Source: Brachypterus glaber
Lineage: Eukaryota > Arthropoda > Insecta > Coleoptera > Kateretidae
Assembly: GCA_958510825.1 (NCBI GenBank)
Contig: OY294054.1
Span: 8,348,319-8,412,318, forward strand
Direction of reading: 5' to 3'
Length of the DNA: 64,000 nucleotides
Made by a program: the position numbers and the translations under genes. Below are positions 44,761 through 56,714 of this stretch, piece after piece (position 1 is the first letter of the stretch; each line of letters starts with the position of its first letter). The notes below the pieces were generated by a model. That model was not told the origin of the DNA. It did no database searches and saw nothing but the letters and a program-made list of their open reading frames with translations.

Positions 44761-46499
44761 CGTCCTCTAAAAGACAACATACACACACACATTGTGGGTG
44801 TAATAAAAATCGCATTTAAGTTAAAGCTTAATATAAACAACTAGAAAATTAACGGCTATAACTTATAGCTCGCGGTTTGAGCTGTGCTATTAGGAATTAA
44901 GACAAATTAAAGAAATCCTGAACAAAAAAAAATAATAAAAATATTGAACAATAAAAACTTTAAGCAAAACAAATAAAATTCTTAATCAAAAGAATTGTTT
45001 ATAATCATAATTGTGCATAACATATATGGTTTTGTATGAGAATTAGCTTGCTCCCGAAAAAAAAAATTACACACTTTTAAACTTCACTGTTATCACTTGT
45101 TGAAAAACGATTGGACCAGATCAGGAAAGTGAATGAACGGACCTATTTTTTCTGATTCCGATATGGACCATTTTTTAATTTTCATGTTGGAAAATAATAA
45201 TTTCATATTTATGAAACCAGTGGAATTTATAAATTAGGAGATTTATGAAAATACAACTAGGTTGAAATACACAAACAATAATAAACAAACACACCAAATA
45301 ACAAGTTATGCCAGTTATGTATGATATTGCTACTTTTTCCGTAATATGCTCTTTGTAGTAAATAGTATTTTTCCATAAAATTTGGAACTTATGACTCTTC
45401 TAACTAACTAATTAATTAATTGCCCTTCTCCCGTGCACGATTAATAAGAAAAATATTGTATTTAAAAACACATTCATGCGCACTGATGCTGTAATTATTT
45501 TTTAGTTTTTCTCTTTTAACGGGTGGGATACTTTTACTTAGTTTTTTACTTTTAATTAGTAAATTTAGACAAATAAAATGTTTTGTATTCCTAGTGCTAA
45601 ATGTGCTAATAGATGGCTCGCACTTTTCATTGAGTCCGTTTTTTTCTTTATTTATGTTTTGTTTTTAAATTGACCATATGATAATTTTAGCTGCACGTTT
45701 TACTCATATTATTTAAAAAAAAAAAAGGAAAAATATATGTGACAATGTGACAACGTGCCATGTCAGTGGCAAGTTGTCACGAGCGAATTGTTATCTAACT
45801 TTTCACTCTAGTGCGAAAATTGGCAACTTCTTTATAATGTATTATTATTATTATTTTTATTTTTTTTTTTTTGAAAATCTATATTTTATAACCGATTTTA
45901 TTTTGCTATCCAAAAAAGCTTCCGTTTTTAATACAATTTTTAATGCGAAAAAGAAAATGTTGTACCATAAACACATCTCCAGGTCTCAAACTCAAACTCA
46001 AACAAATTGCGAAAACTAGCCGCAGTGGTTAGTGTCACGTTATGTCACAAGTATTTTCTGGTTAGACACTCTTAAATGACACCATCAACAAATATTATAC
46101 ACTTTAATTTATTATTATACAACAAATTTTCTTATATATATATATATTTAAATCACTTACAATAAGAAAAAATATTTACCACAAAAAAAAGTACAGGACG
46201 CTTTTATTTTAAAATTTTTTGGTTAACCTTGTTTGTCAAAAATATGTCAGTTTTAGTAAAAGTCGTAAAAAAATATAATATCCATCTACCAAGCTGCGAA
46301 GAGTATAATGAATTAAGAGAATATGTCGAATATCAATAGGAATTTGTTGAACGTTTACCCACATGCCACAATTCAACGAGAATTATGCAATATTTAATAA
46401 ACTTCCAGTGGTGGTTTTCATCAGAATCGCAGCAAACATTTCATGCGTCACAGATACGTACTTGATTTTATTTCATAAATATATAATTTCAAAAATAAA
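44761..46499. other. No gene seen
   Basis: Unassigned. Hairpin-like 'caacgtgccatgtcagtggc' at about 45751. A lone 'gtgtcacgttatgtcac' patch at about 46032 may be the other end of the same degraded element. Confidence 0.45.
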
Positions 46500-47115
46500 A
46501 AGTTATGGGCCTCAAAATACGATAAAAAGTCATGAAAACATTCATAAATTACCCATCGTTTCATAAATCCTCTTATATTGCCTCTATGGTAAATTTTATC
46601 AAAATGTTCTTTTAGACAAACTTATTAAAGTTTACTTTAGTTACAAAATCACGTTTTGCTTTTTAAAATCGGTTCAAAAATAAAAAAGTTGTATACTTAT
46701 AGATGTCACTTAATAGGTAGCTACCTTGTTTCAACACTTTTTTTTAATATATATTTTTTCGAAAAACAAACTTTTTTCTAAAAAAAAATCCTTTTTTTTT
46801 AATAATGTTTTGCTTCTAAAAAAAAAAAATTTTTTTGTTTTAAGTTATCATTTACATTTTTTGATGGTACTCGAAAAACTTTATGTAGGTACATACATAT
46901 TAAGTGACTTTTTTATAAGTATACAACTTTTTTATTTTTTAACCGATTTTAAAAAGTAAAACTTAATTTTGTAGCGTAAGTAATATTTAATAAGTTTGTC
47001 TTAAAGAACATTTTGATAAACTTTACCATAGAAACAATATGAGATGATTTATGAACCTATGCGTAATTTATGCATGTTTTTATGACTTTTTATCGTATTT
47101 TGAGGCCCATAACTT
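46500..47115. repeat. 616-bp foldback
   Basis: Arms of about 240 bp: 'agttatgggcctcaaaatac' at the left pairs with 'gtattttgaggcccataact' at the right, and 'aaaagttgtatacttata' pairs with 'tataagtatacaactttt'. The centre is A/T homopolymer-rich. Confidence 0.8.
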
Positions 47116-47770
47116 TAGCCAGTAAAACAGTTAATAAAACTAGTCCTTTGAGTTTTTTTCAAAAAGGGCCTAAGTGCCAGTATTATTTCAAAAACTACAA
47201 AAAGTGGCCTTTTTTGAGGTTTGGGCCCATTTTGAAGGTCTTGGTTATTTTTTATACTGAATCAAGTATCTTGTAAGGTTTTATAAAAAATTCAGTTCAT
47301 TTGAAATAAATTTTAAAAAGAGGCCTAATTTTAGGCCTCTATTTTAAATGTTTTTTGTAATAAAACAAAAAAGTTTCCCACGATTATTTTACTTTTTAGC
47401 TTTATTTGTTCGTATTTAATTACTGAAAAGGAATTAAGAAGATTTTTGATGGAGATGAAAATTTTAGATAAATCCCTTTTGGGTAAGCCACGGCTAGCCA
47501 TGCTCTGTATAACTCTTTGAAAGTTAATATAAACTTTGGTGATAACAGGGCTGTCACCCATATGACAATAAAATAATATGCCAGAATTACTATACATTCT
47601 TTAATTTGGGGATTTTTGTTCTCGTAAAATCCATTGTTTGGACTTTGGATATACAAGGTTGAGAAAGTAACACGACGATTTATTTCCGAGTTTTGGACTT
47701 TTTTAGGTTTTTTAATCAACAAATTATAATTTCTGCATCTTGAATCGGTTTTCCATTTTAGATCTGCACA
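47116..47770. other. No gene seen
   Basis: Unassigned. Overlapping minus-strand frames at 47331-47809 showed no family motif. Confidence 0.45.
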
Positions 47771-47956
47771 CAGAAAAGAGTCTAACAACAATTGCCAGCT
47801 AGGTGACACATGCGCCTTTTAGAGAACAATTGCTATACTTTCTGGCAATCATTCTTATAGTATGTGAGTCATTACTTATATAAAAGCACAGTAAAAATGC
47901 CCTATGTGCGGGTCAACTGCTACATTGTATGGCAACTGTTGCTAGACTCTTCTCTG
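47771..47956. mobile_element. 186-bp MITE
   Basis: The left end CAGAAAAGAGTCTAACAACA and the right end 'tgttgctagactcttctctg' are inverted repeats. CA flanks both sides. The interior 'ggcaatcattcttatagtat' resembles a fragment near 13680. Confidence 0.75.
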
Positions 47957-48702
47957 CATTTAAAGGTAAGTTATACATCATTTTGCTAGTGCAATTACTT
48001 AATTTGTACCAAAACAGAGGCGTTATGTTTTTGTTATTGAATAAAAATTAAGGATTAATTCTCTCCTCAACTTTTCAAAAAAATATTATTCGGTTTATGT
48101 GTGTTTAATTAAGCCTAAGATAAGAATAAGTAAAAACCTACAAATAAATTTCTTAAAAAAAAGAAGAAAAATATGAATCTGAGGGTGAAGAAGAACATTA
48201 TGAAGAAAATATAAAGATGATAGAGAAAAAGATTATAAAGAAGATGATAAAAAAGAAGATGATGAAGATAATTATTAAGAAGGTGATAAAAAACGTAAAG
48301 GGAGATAAAGAAAAATATTTTTCTATTTTGCGACTTTTATAAGCTCATAATAACACGCATTTTGCGTGTCCTTATAGGCCCATAAGAGGTCTCTACTTTT
48401 TTTTCTGTTGGGTTGGCAACATACAAAAGCCTATCTCTTGACGTTTTGCGTGCAAATGTCAATGTCGATTTAAAGTTTAATTTTTTACAAAATTTTGTGT
48501 TGGGTTTTTTTTTACCGTGTTAAAATTATGGACTGGTTAATTGCAGTGAAAAAAGAAGAGATGACTGTAAAATATATCAAAATCATTTGTTCTTAGAATT
48601 TTAAACATAGTGTAAACTGTAATGCCAACCCAAAACAAAAATCCTTAAATCAATTTAAATGTAAGTTTTTTAAATTTTAGAGCAAAATAGAAAAAATTGT
48701 AT
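47957..48702. other. Purine-rich low complexity; no gene
   Basis: About 48155-48310 is GAA/GAT-rich on the plus strand (acidic/Lys codons if translated, but broken by stops). The remainder is unassigned. Confidence 0.55.
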
Positions 48703-48828
48703 AAAGCACTCGTTTCATAACACGTTTTTAGAGCACTAACTAGTACTTTAGAAAACTCGCCGCAAGCGGCTCGTTTTCTAAACTTGTACTCGTGCGCTAA
48801 AAACGTATGTTATGAAACTAGTACTTTA
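48703..48828. repeat. 126-bp hairpin element
   Basis: A near-perfect palindrome centred on 'ctcgccgcaagcggctcg'. Outer pairs are 'gtttcataacacgtttttag' with 'ctaaaaacgtatgttatgaaa'-like sequence. A similar layout is seen in diverged form near 60060-60110. Confidence 0.8.
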
Positions 48829-49369
48829 ATATACTATAATATTTAGCATAGAACCTAAAACTCTATGGTACGGTCCTGTAAGGTAAATTCAAATTATCAC
48901 CGGATTTTCATGTATAACAAATATAATAATTTGCTATTTTGGTACACTTATGTTATTACACTATAACCAAATTTTACCAGTATAGCAATTAATCGCTTTA
49001 TGCAAACTAAATTGATTTTTGCTTTTATATTTTTATTTGTTTTTAGTAGAAAATAATATAATTTTACCTTTTTTTATTTACAGCAAGAATCAAATAAAAA
49101 TCCTTTTTTAGAAGTACCCCTAGGAGGACCGTAACTCTCTTAGGGCTCATTTCCAGATCAACCTCTGTAGGAACTTTTTTTCATAGATTTAGATGTAGAA
49201 CCAGCCCTTAAAATGTTGTAACCTATTTCTCCTAGTCATTATTTTATAAACTTAACACACTTAGTCATAGGCGTGGTATTTTATGTACCTTATACTTTCA
49301 AAAAAATACTGTTTGTAAATTCGATCTAATGCTTTTTGATTTTGTGGTTTGAATAATCTTTTTCGCAAT
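48829..49369. other. No gene seen
   Basis: At about 49105-49205 'gaccgtaactctcttaggg' and 'gtaggaactttttttcata' resemble an arm of the 33412-34625 foldback. The rest is unassigned. Confidence 0.5.
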
Positions 49370-49933
49370 GTAACTCTGTCCTGCTTAGCAGAAATGCACT
49401 AAAAGTAGATTTTTACATAACACTGGTTACAAATTTTAACTTTATTCTTACGTATTTTTATCCGAGTAGTCTAAATCTGGCAACAAACCATTTTTAAATT
49501 CGAAAATGTGGTAGATATTTGCCTAAATCGCATAAATTCATAGCCAAAATTATTTTTTTATGTTAGCTTAAAACCTTGTATCGGAGGTTTTTGTGGTTGC
49601 TAAAACCAAACTTCTAAACTATCAAAATTAAAAAATTCAATATGGCAGATTTAAAATGACTGAAAAAATTAAATAAATTTAGTTTGTTCTTCTATAAAAG
49701 AAGTATCAGGAGTTTTTATTGTCGCAAATCTAATATAAAAAAAATATTAAAAATTACTTAAATGGATTTTATTTAAATTTGTAGCCATTTTAAATTACTA
49801 TATTGAATATTTAATTATTTACAATTAACCCGGTTTCAGCGACCTCAAGAACACGTTAAATAGATATGGGGACAAAACCATCGTAAACTAGTGTAAGCGG
49901 TTACTGCGTTTCTGCTAAGCAGGATACAGTTAC
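49370..49933. mobile_element. 564-bp element with ~30-bp inverted ends
   Basis: 'gtaactctgtcctgcttagc' at the left pairs with 'gctaagcaggatacagttac' at the right. Interior AT-rich. Target duplication was not clear. Confidence 0.6.
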
Positions 49934-51480
49934 TGTAGATAAAGATTTGGACGGATGGAATAATGGTAATGAATAATACTTTTCGCAGATAATGGTACCA
50001 AAGTTAGATATTGGACAATATGCGCGGTCGCAATGTAATCAATCTTGCGAACAGATCAATCAAAATGTTGAGGCCCGTTGTCTGATTTGCATGCCGACAG
50101 GCAAAGATGTTTATAAATGGGCTGAAGACAGGCTGCCTGTGTAGTTTGCAAGCATAAACTCTTTCCATCCAGCCAACCACTTACCGACTAGCATTACGCT
50201 TTCTACTCGGCTTCTCTTTTCGATGCTGGCTGCTAGGTTGGAACGAAGAAGTTTCATTTAGGTCAAAGACTTATAGGCGCAGATTCATTTAATTATGTTA
50301 TTGGCGGGCAGTTGCAGATATAATATTAACGAGGATTTCGCATGTATGGCAAGATAAAATATTTGACTGCTGATGACATGTTATCGGTGGCATAAAACTA
50401 TACTTTCATATTACAGATACCGGCAGTCAAAAATTATATTCGCTGTTGACATTCATGAACAGATTTGTTTTTCCATGTATAACCAGGCATTTTTTCATAT
50501 GTCAGGATCATATATGTAACAGACATAACCATGAGACATGCATAAACCGATAAAGCGTAGTTGACAGGCATGCGCTGGTAAGTGTTAAGACCTGAATAAC
50601 AAGTAAAAATTAATTTGACAGGCCTAATCCACAGTGTCATGTAAAATAGTTCTTAGTTTAAATGTTCTGTACTTACATCCGACACATTCAGCAGTGCAAA
50701 AGTCTTAAAAACTTCGGAAACGTCGAGATAAGTGAAAAAAGGGGGGAAAAAAATTGAAAAAAAAAGTGTGTTTTACTACTTTTATATATGTATATTTCAA
50801 ATATAAGAGTAAAAAACAAAAAATAGTAAAAATTAATTCAAATATGCCAGATCTTTTTATGTAGACAGGATTTCGAAAAAGATTCTTAAATTCTTCAACC
50901 GAATGTACATATAAAAAAATATTAATTCTCGGCCACCCTACAGTAGGGTGAGTAAGTATACTTAATACAAACTCGAAACATATTCAAATGTCCCTTACGA
51001 ACTTCTATTTTAATATTAATTTTACCACAACTTCATATTCTATACCTCATCATTTATATCTGGGAAAATTCTCATCTCAGACTTCTCCAATTATGATTAT
51101 TAACCATTAGCCTGAACTATTTCTGTATCTATATCTTTCAACGAATAGTAAGTAAGCTAGCACGCCGATTCAGGGACGGATCTAAAGTCAAGGTATAGGA
51201 AGGGTACTCGGAAAATCCTGGGCACATCCACCAAAAATTTAACACTTTCAAGGTTAGACTATATCTAAAAATATTTTTCCCAATGGCAGTAACAAAGAAA
51301 AGCGCCGCGGGCGATTTTTTTTCCAAAATACATTCAGAATAAAGAAGTTGTTTAAATTCTTGCATTATATACTACTTTTTCTCTTAAATTATGGTCCCCC
51401 TAAATCCACCACTGCTCCGTTTCTTACCAAAAACAATCCCTACTGTGAACTTTTGGTAGCAAACCTGTAGTCCAAATTTC
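49934..51480. other. No gene seen
   Basis: About 50020-50640 is somewhat GC-richer, but no frame or domain was recognised. A 'tcggccaccctacagtagggtgag' palindrome lies near 50930. Confidence 0.45.
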
Positions 51481-53405
51481 AAGTATCTACAGGGTTCCCA
51501 CCGATCTGAAAAACCTGGAATTTTAAGTTCCTAAAAAAAAATCTGGAAAAAGCACTGGAATTTGCATATTTTGCACAAAAACCTGGAATTTGGACATTTT
51601 TCAGCAAAAAAGTCTGGAACAACACTCTCATTTTACCAAGAATTAGAATTTTAAAGATATTAGGATTATTAGAATTTTGTAAAACGGTTTAAAAATTAAA
51701 ATAGTTCATCAAATTGGTAAAAAATTTCGCCTGCGGCGCCAGGACCTTCTACACATTTGAAATTGTAATTCTAAATGGTTTTAAATTTAGATGACGGACT
51801 AGCTGTAGGCACTCGGAGCTAGGGCCTTCCAATAACTTTGGTAGTCCAATTTTGTAAAACTATTTTAAACTCAACATGGATTTTTATAAAAATGTTGCCT
51901 TACATTTTTTTTTTAATTTAAAATTGTATTGCTGTTTTAAAATTAGCATAGACTTCGTAAAAATGTTATGCCTGTGCCTTTAGGGCTTTCTATAGAATTT
52001 TTATAAAATTTAAAATTTGTAAAACTGTTGTTAAATTAGAATTGATCTTCAAATTTATAAGAGTTTTCGCCTGCAGCAATGGAGCTTTCTTGCATTTTTA
52101 TGAAATGTTTAATTGTAAAACTGTTAAAATTAAAATGGTAGATCAGATTTTTGAAATTTACGGACTTAATTTAGACAATAATTTTAGGGTTCCCACCACT
52201 CAGGGAAATCAGTGAAGTTAGGAAAATGGAAATTAAACCTGTAAGTAGGGGAATTTTTTTCGAAAAATTTTAATTTTAAATTTTTTAAATTATTGCAAAT
52301 TTTATTTTATAAATATTATGCTGTCTTTAATAGTTTTGCAAAAAATTAACCCGCGTTGCTCTATTTGATACTATTTTAATAAATGCAGAATGCATAACTT
52401 TTATTTTTCAACGTCACATCTTACTATTTTTGTCTTGACTTAAGATTTTTTGCTTAAGTTGTCAGATTTTCTATATTTAAATATAATATTTAGTTAATTA
52501 ACTAATTTATTTACTTTATTTGATGTTTCTTAACCAATTTTCAAAAAAAAAAAATGTCTGCGGAGTCACATTTTAACCTATTTTAAGGAATGTTTTCAAA
52601 AATTTTTGCCTGTGGCGCCTGGTTTCCTATTTCCGACTAATTTTTAATAATTATTTCCGGTTTTGATATTTCTTATCTAATTTTAAACAATTATTTTAAT
52701 AAAAAATTCCTGATGCGCCACATTTGCATTTTAACAAAATTTTCCAAATATTTGCAGAATTTTTCGCCTGCTGACCCAGTTTTTCTATTTAGTAACTAAT
52801 CTTTAGTAATAATTTAGGAAAATACCTGCGGCAACATATTTGCATTTTTACCAATTATTCCCATTTAAAAAAAAAAAAAATTCTAGTCTTTAACCAATCT
52901 GATATTTTTTTCAAATTTTTGCTGCGGCGCCAGATTTGATATATTCTAACAAATGTTTAAGAATACCTAGTTGCAGAAAAAGTGTGCAGTGCCATATATA
53001 AGCCAATTTTAAAGAATATTTGCAAAAAAAATTGCAGGTTTTATTTTTTTAAGAGTTATTAGAATTTAAAAAAATACTGCATTTTTTAACAAAATTAAAA
53101 AAATATTTTGGAAATTTTTCTCCTGCATAGTCGCCGATTTAGATATTTCTAGTTTTTAAGAATAATTACAACAAAAATTGCTGGTGGCGAAACATTTGCA
53201 TTTTAACTAATTTTTAAGAAAATTTAGTTGTATTTTTTTTTTCCTGCTGCATAATATTTGCATGTTTTGACAATTTTTAAGAATATTTGCAATTTTCTTT
53301 TTGCATGAGTATGGGAATTTTTGAATTTTGGGTAAAAAAAAAACAATCAAGGGTCAGGGAAAAGTCGGGGAAGTTTATTTTCGACTTTTGGTGGGAATGC
53401 TGTAA
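51481..53405. repeat. Degenerate ~100-bp tandem array
   Basis: Starts with 'agggttcccaccgatctg' and ends near 'cttttggtgggaatgctg', roughly inverted bounding phrases. In between, a core like 'cgcctgcggcgccag' (variants 'gcctgtggcgcctgg', 'gctgcggcgccagattt', 'ctgatgcgccacattt', 'ctgcggcaacatattt') recurs about every 100-150 bp, separated by 'aatttttaagaata'-like spacers. No gene. Confidence 0.6.
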
Positions 53406-53529
53406 TTATCTAAACTGGATACTACGTAATAAATAATATAATTATAAAAACTAAATATAAAATTAAACAAATAAAACAAAGAAAAAAAAATAATGAAAAC
53501 TAAATATGTATAAAAGATTTCTTCTATTA

Positions 53530-53880
53530 TTAGCGCCTGCGCTGGAATAATATTATACGGTAGTTTCGAATTTTCAAAAAAAATCCAAAATCGTCCTAGA
53601 CAAAAAATTCTTGGATATAAATTTGTTTCATGAAAAAATAATCAGCATTTTTTTCAAATGTCCATCCGTCCGTCTGTCTGTCTGTCCATCTGTCTGAAAT
53701 CACGGTTTTGTGAACACGATAACTCGAGAACGAATAATCCGATCGACTTAAAATTTTTAGGAAAAATCAAGTTCTACGAGGGGAAGATCTTCATTCTTTT
53801 TGAAATTATAAATTTTTTGTTTTTCGCAAAAAGAAAATTTAATAAAAAGAATTGAAAAATTATAATTTTATTTAATTTAT
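53530..53880 (+). repeat. Tetranucleotide-tract family, 5' part
   Basis: 'gcgcctgcgctggaataata', 'acggtagtttcgaattttc', 'gtcctagacaaaaaattc', 'gtccgtctgtctgtctgtcc', 'acgataactcgagaacg', 'aataatccgatcgac' and 'atcaagttctacgagggg' in family order. It is truncated in the A/T-rich middle. Confidence 0.8.
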
Positions 53881-56714
53881 TAATAATTTTTTTTGAAATT
53901 TTTGATTACATTTATGAATGTCTAAATGATAAGTCAAATTAAGGCAATTGACTAAAAATTAACCCAGAATTATTCAAACCTTTAAAATATAATTTCATGT
54001 TTTATTTGAATATTAGCAGAAAATCGATAAAATTACACAGTATCAAAAGTGTCTTTTTCGCCCTTTTTATGTACAAAAAATTACACGTACGACTTAAAAC
54101 ATGTATAATGACCAGTTTTGAACAGACCAAACTATGTCCACATGAATCTAGGATTAAATACATGGAACTCAATATTTGACTCAAATTACACAACTTTGAG
54201 AAAGTTATGGGGGCACAAGATGTTGAGCCAGGACGCTCATTTTTTGTAAACCACCAAGGTGTACAACATTTTCCGGACCCAAGCATTTTTTATTTCAAAA
54301 AAGTACACCTGCTTAATATATTTCAAAAAAAAATTATAAATTCTTCGTTTTTCAAAAACGAAAAGGAACTTGTAAAAATATTTTTTAGCGGTTCACCCCT
54401 GTGTTTTTTCTCGAAAGCTGGTATCTAGCCATTAAATTCCAACGGTATTTTTATTGAAAAATTATCTCCTTGTATAAGGTTCTAGACTTTTAAATTGTCC
54501 TTGTCTAGACTTTTTTATAAAATTATTGATTTGAATTATTGTTAATATTGCAGGTTTATAAGAGATCTGCTGATAGATATTACCTGTTCCTTTGAAAAAT
54601 AAGTTTATCCCCCGGATAAAGCTTAATTGAATTTAAAATATGCAAAAGAAAATTGCTGTAAAATAAATAATAAAAACAAGTCGTGAAAAAAGTAGAATGC
54701 TCCACAATTTTTGATGTACTCTTCACGATACGTCAACATAACTTTAAATTTTTCTGGATCCATTTATTTGGAGATAAAGCCTTTTAGTACCAATAACTAA
54801 GTATGTTAAAGTCACCTAAAGGAAAAATCGTTCATACCACAAGATTTTATTTTATTTTCATTAAAAGCGGGAAATAACTGTAATTTATTTAGATATATTT
54901 TGAAAATTTTGGATGTTATTTTTGTTTAGAATATTTAGAAAATTAAAAAAAATTAGAAAATTTACAAAATGTTGAAATTCTGAAAATTTGAAAATTGAAG
55001 AGTGTAAGTTCTAAAGGGTCTATGTGCCAAAAATATTAAATCGATATACACTTTATAGTATAATTGCGCATGATAATAGAACCCTTATACATGAATAACT
55101 CAAAATATATGGCACACGGTCCCTTTAACACGTTTACTCCTCAATTTTGAAAATTTTGATAACTTTAAATTTTTTAAAAATTTTGAAAATGTTTACCTAC
55201 TCTTCTATCTTTAGAGCTGCGAAGAGCAAAAAAAGTCTCGTCTTATAATGAAAAACAGTCATAAAGCCATGTATTTTTGGCGAAGAGGGTTAGCTGTGAA
55301 AAATATTGTAATGTTTCTGCGACATTACATAAATTATTTGTTGGTTTTCGTTATATTCGCGCCATTACATTTCTTCGCGATATCTGCTTTTAGAATATTA
55401 CACTTTAAAGTCACTGGCATGGGAATCAGGGGTAATTTAGGGGTGCAAATGGAAAATTTTAAAATTATATTCCGCACAGTTGTTGTCTGAAACAAACTGC
55501 TTTATTACCCACAATACAGGGTGATAGATTCAATTTAAATACATTAAAATATCATAATAAAATATACTTCGAAGATAAAAACGCTTTCATGTTCGTCCAA
55601 CGTTTGCCGAAAAAAGGATATAATTAATTTTAAGCCGATGATTGTTTTTATTTTATCCATTTGCATTTCATAATTAGGTAGGAGAAGGGGCCCTAAGATG
55701 ACGAAGTGGGTAAGATGACTAATCGTCTATAACAAGCGAACGTTAACAGATGGAGCAATAGTTGCAGTCTGTGTTAACTACCTGACTAAAGCGCCAAATA
55801 AGAGCGTTGGTGTTATTCCTTCCAAAACGAAGTTCGTCGACGTAGAAGACATTTTTGTTTAAATCAGTGATTCGATGTAATTTTAACTGTACCAACTTAA
55901 GTGAATAAAATTTTATGGGTGAGTATTGGCCTAAAATTTATATATACATTGTTAAAATTATTATATTTTAAATACTTTAATTTAAAATTAAGTTTCAAAT
56001 TAGGTTTTTTTAACAATAATTATTATTTAAATAATATCAGTGTATGTGGATAAGATGACGAATACCAAATGCGGGTAATATAATCATTAATCGGAATAAA
56101 TTCAGTTATGACTCATCAACGTTGAAAATAAATAGAGAAACATAGGCTTACGGAATAATTTTGCCGAATTATGAGGGAAATTTTTAAAAAGGTCACTAAA
56201 TCGAAACATTTGACGACTAATTTGTTACACACAACAATATTGAATATACATATTAACTATAAATATGTAAATATATCGATGTTTTTCGAAGAAAATAAAA
56301 ATGTAAATATTTAAAACCTCGCGTCAACGATAGAATCGACGCGGCGCCTATGCGAGCACTGGAAATTCGCCGATGAGTGAATATAATACACATACAAAAT
56401 ATCGATGTAGAGGTTTCGAATAAAAAGGGCTGTCTAATAGGCTGGTATGTTGGTTTGGAGTCAAAATGAGGTATGGTTTTAATGTTTTAGTTTCAAATTA
56501 TGGGCCAACTTCAATGAAATGAGTTCAAAAGAAGCCAAAATAAAGATTTGGATTTGTGATTTTTGTGAAAACTAAAATACCCTTTATTATCCTAACAAGT
56601 TTTAAGTGATTTTTCTTATTCTTATTATTATTTTTTTTTAATAAAAGTTTTTTTTTAGATTTTTTATTCATCGACAGCCCTTGTGATTGTTTTAGGTTTT
56701 TGCTTTTAGTAATA
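53881..56714. other. No gene seen
   Basis: Unassigned. At about 54675-54735 'caagtcgtgaaaaaagtag' and 'ctcttcacgat' recall the tract-family 3' block. At about 55685-55715 'ctaagatgacgaagtgggt' and 'aagatgac' recur (again at 56050), without identifiable coding. Confidence 0.45.

Noticed and set aside
46363..46959. Two plus-strand frames of 67-77 codons
   Set aside because: They lie at the edge and centre of a foldback and have no recognisable features.
47331..47809. Overlapping 88- and 129-codon minus frames
   Set aside because: No family motif, and the longer one extends into a MITE end.
48155..48310. Acidic/Lys-rich coding exon
   Set aside because: GAA/GAT low-complexity DNA with in-frame stops in all phases.
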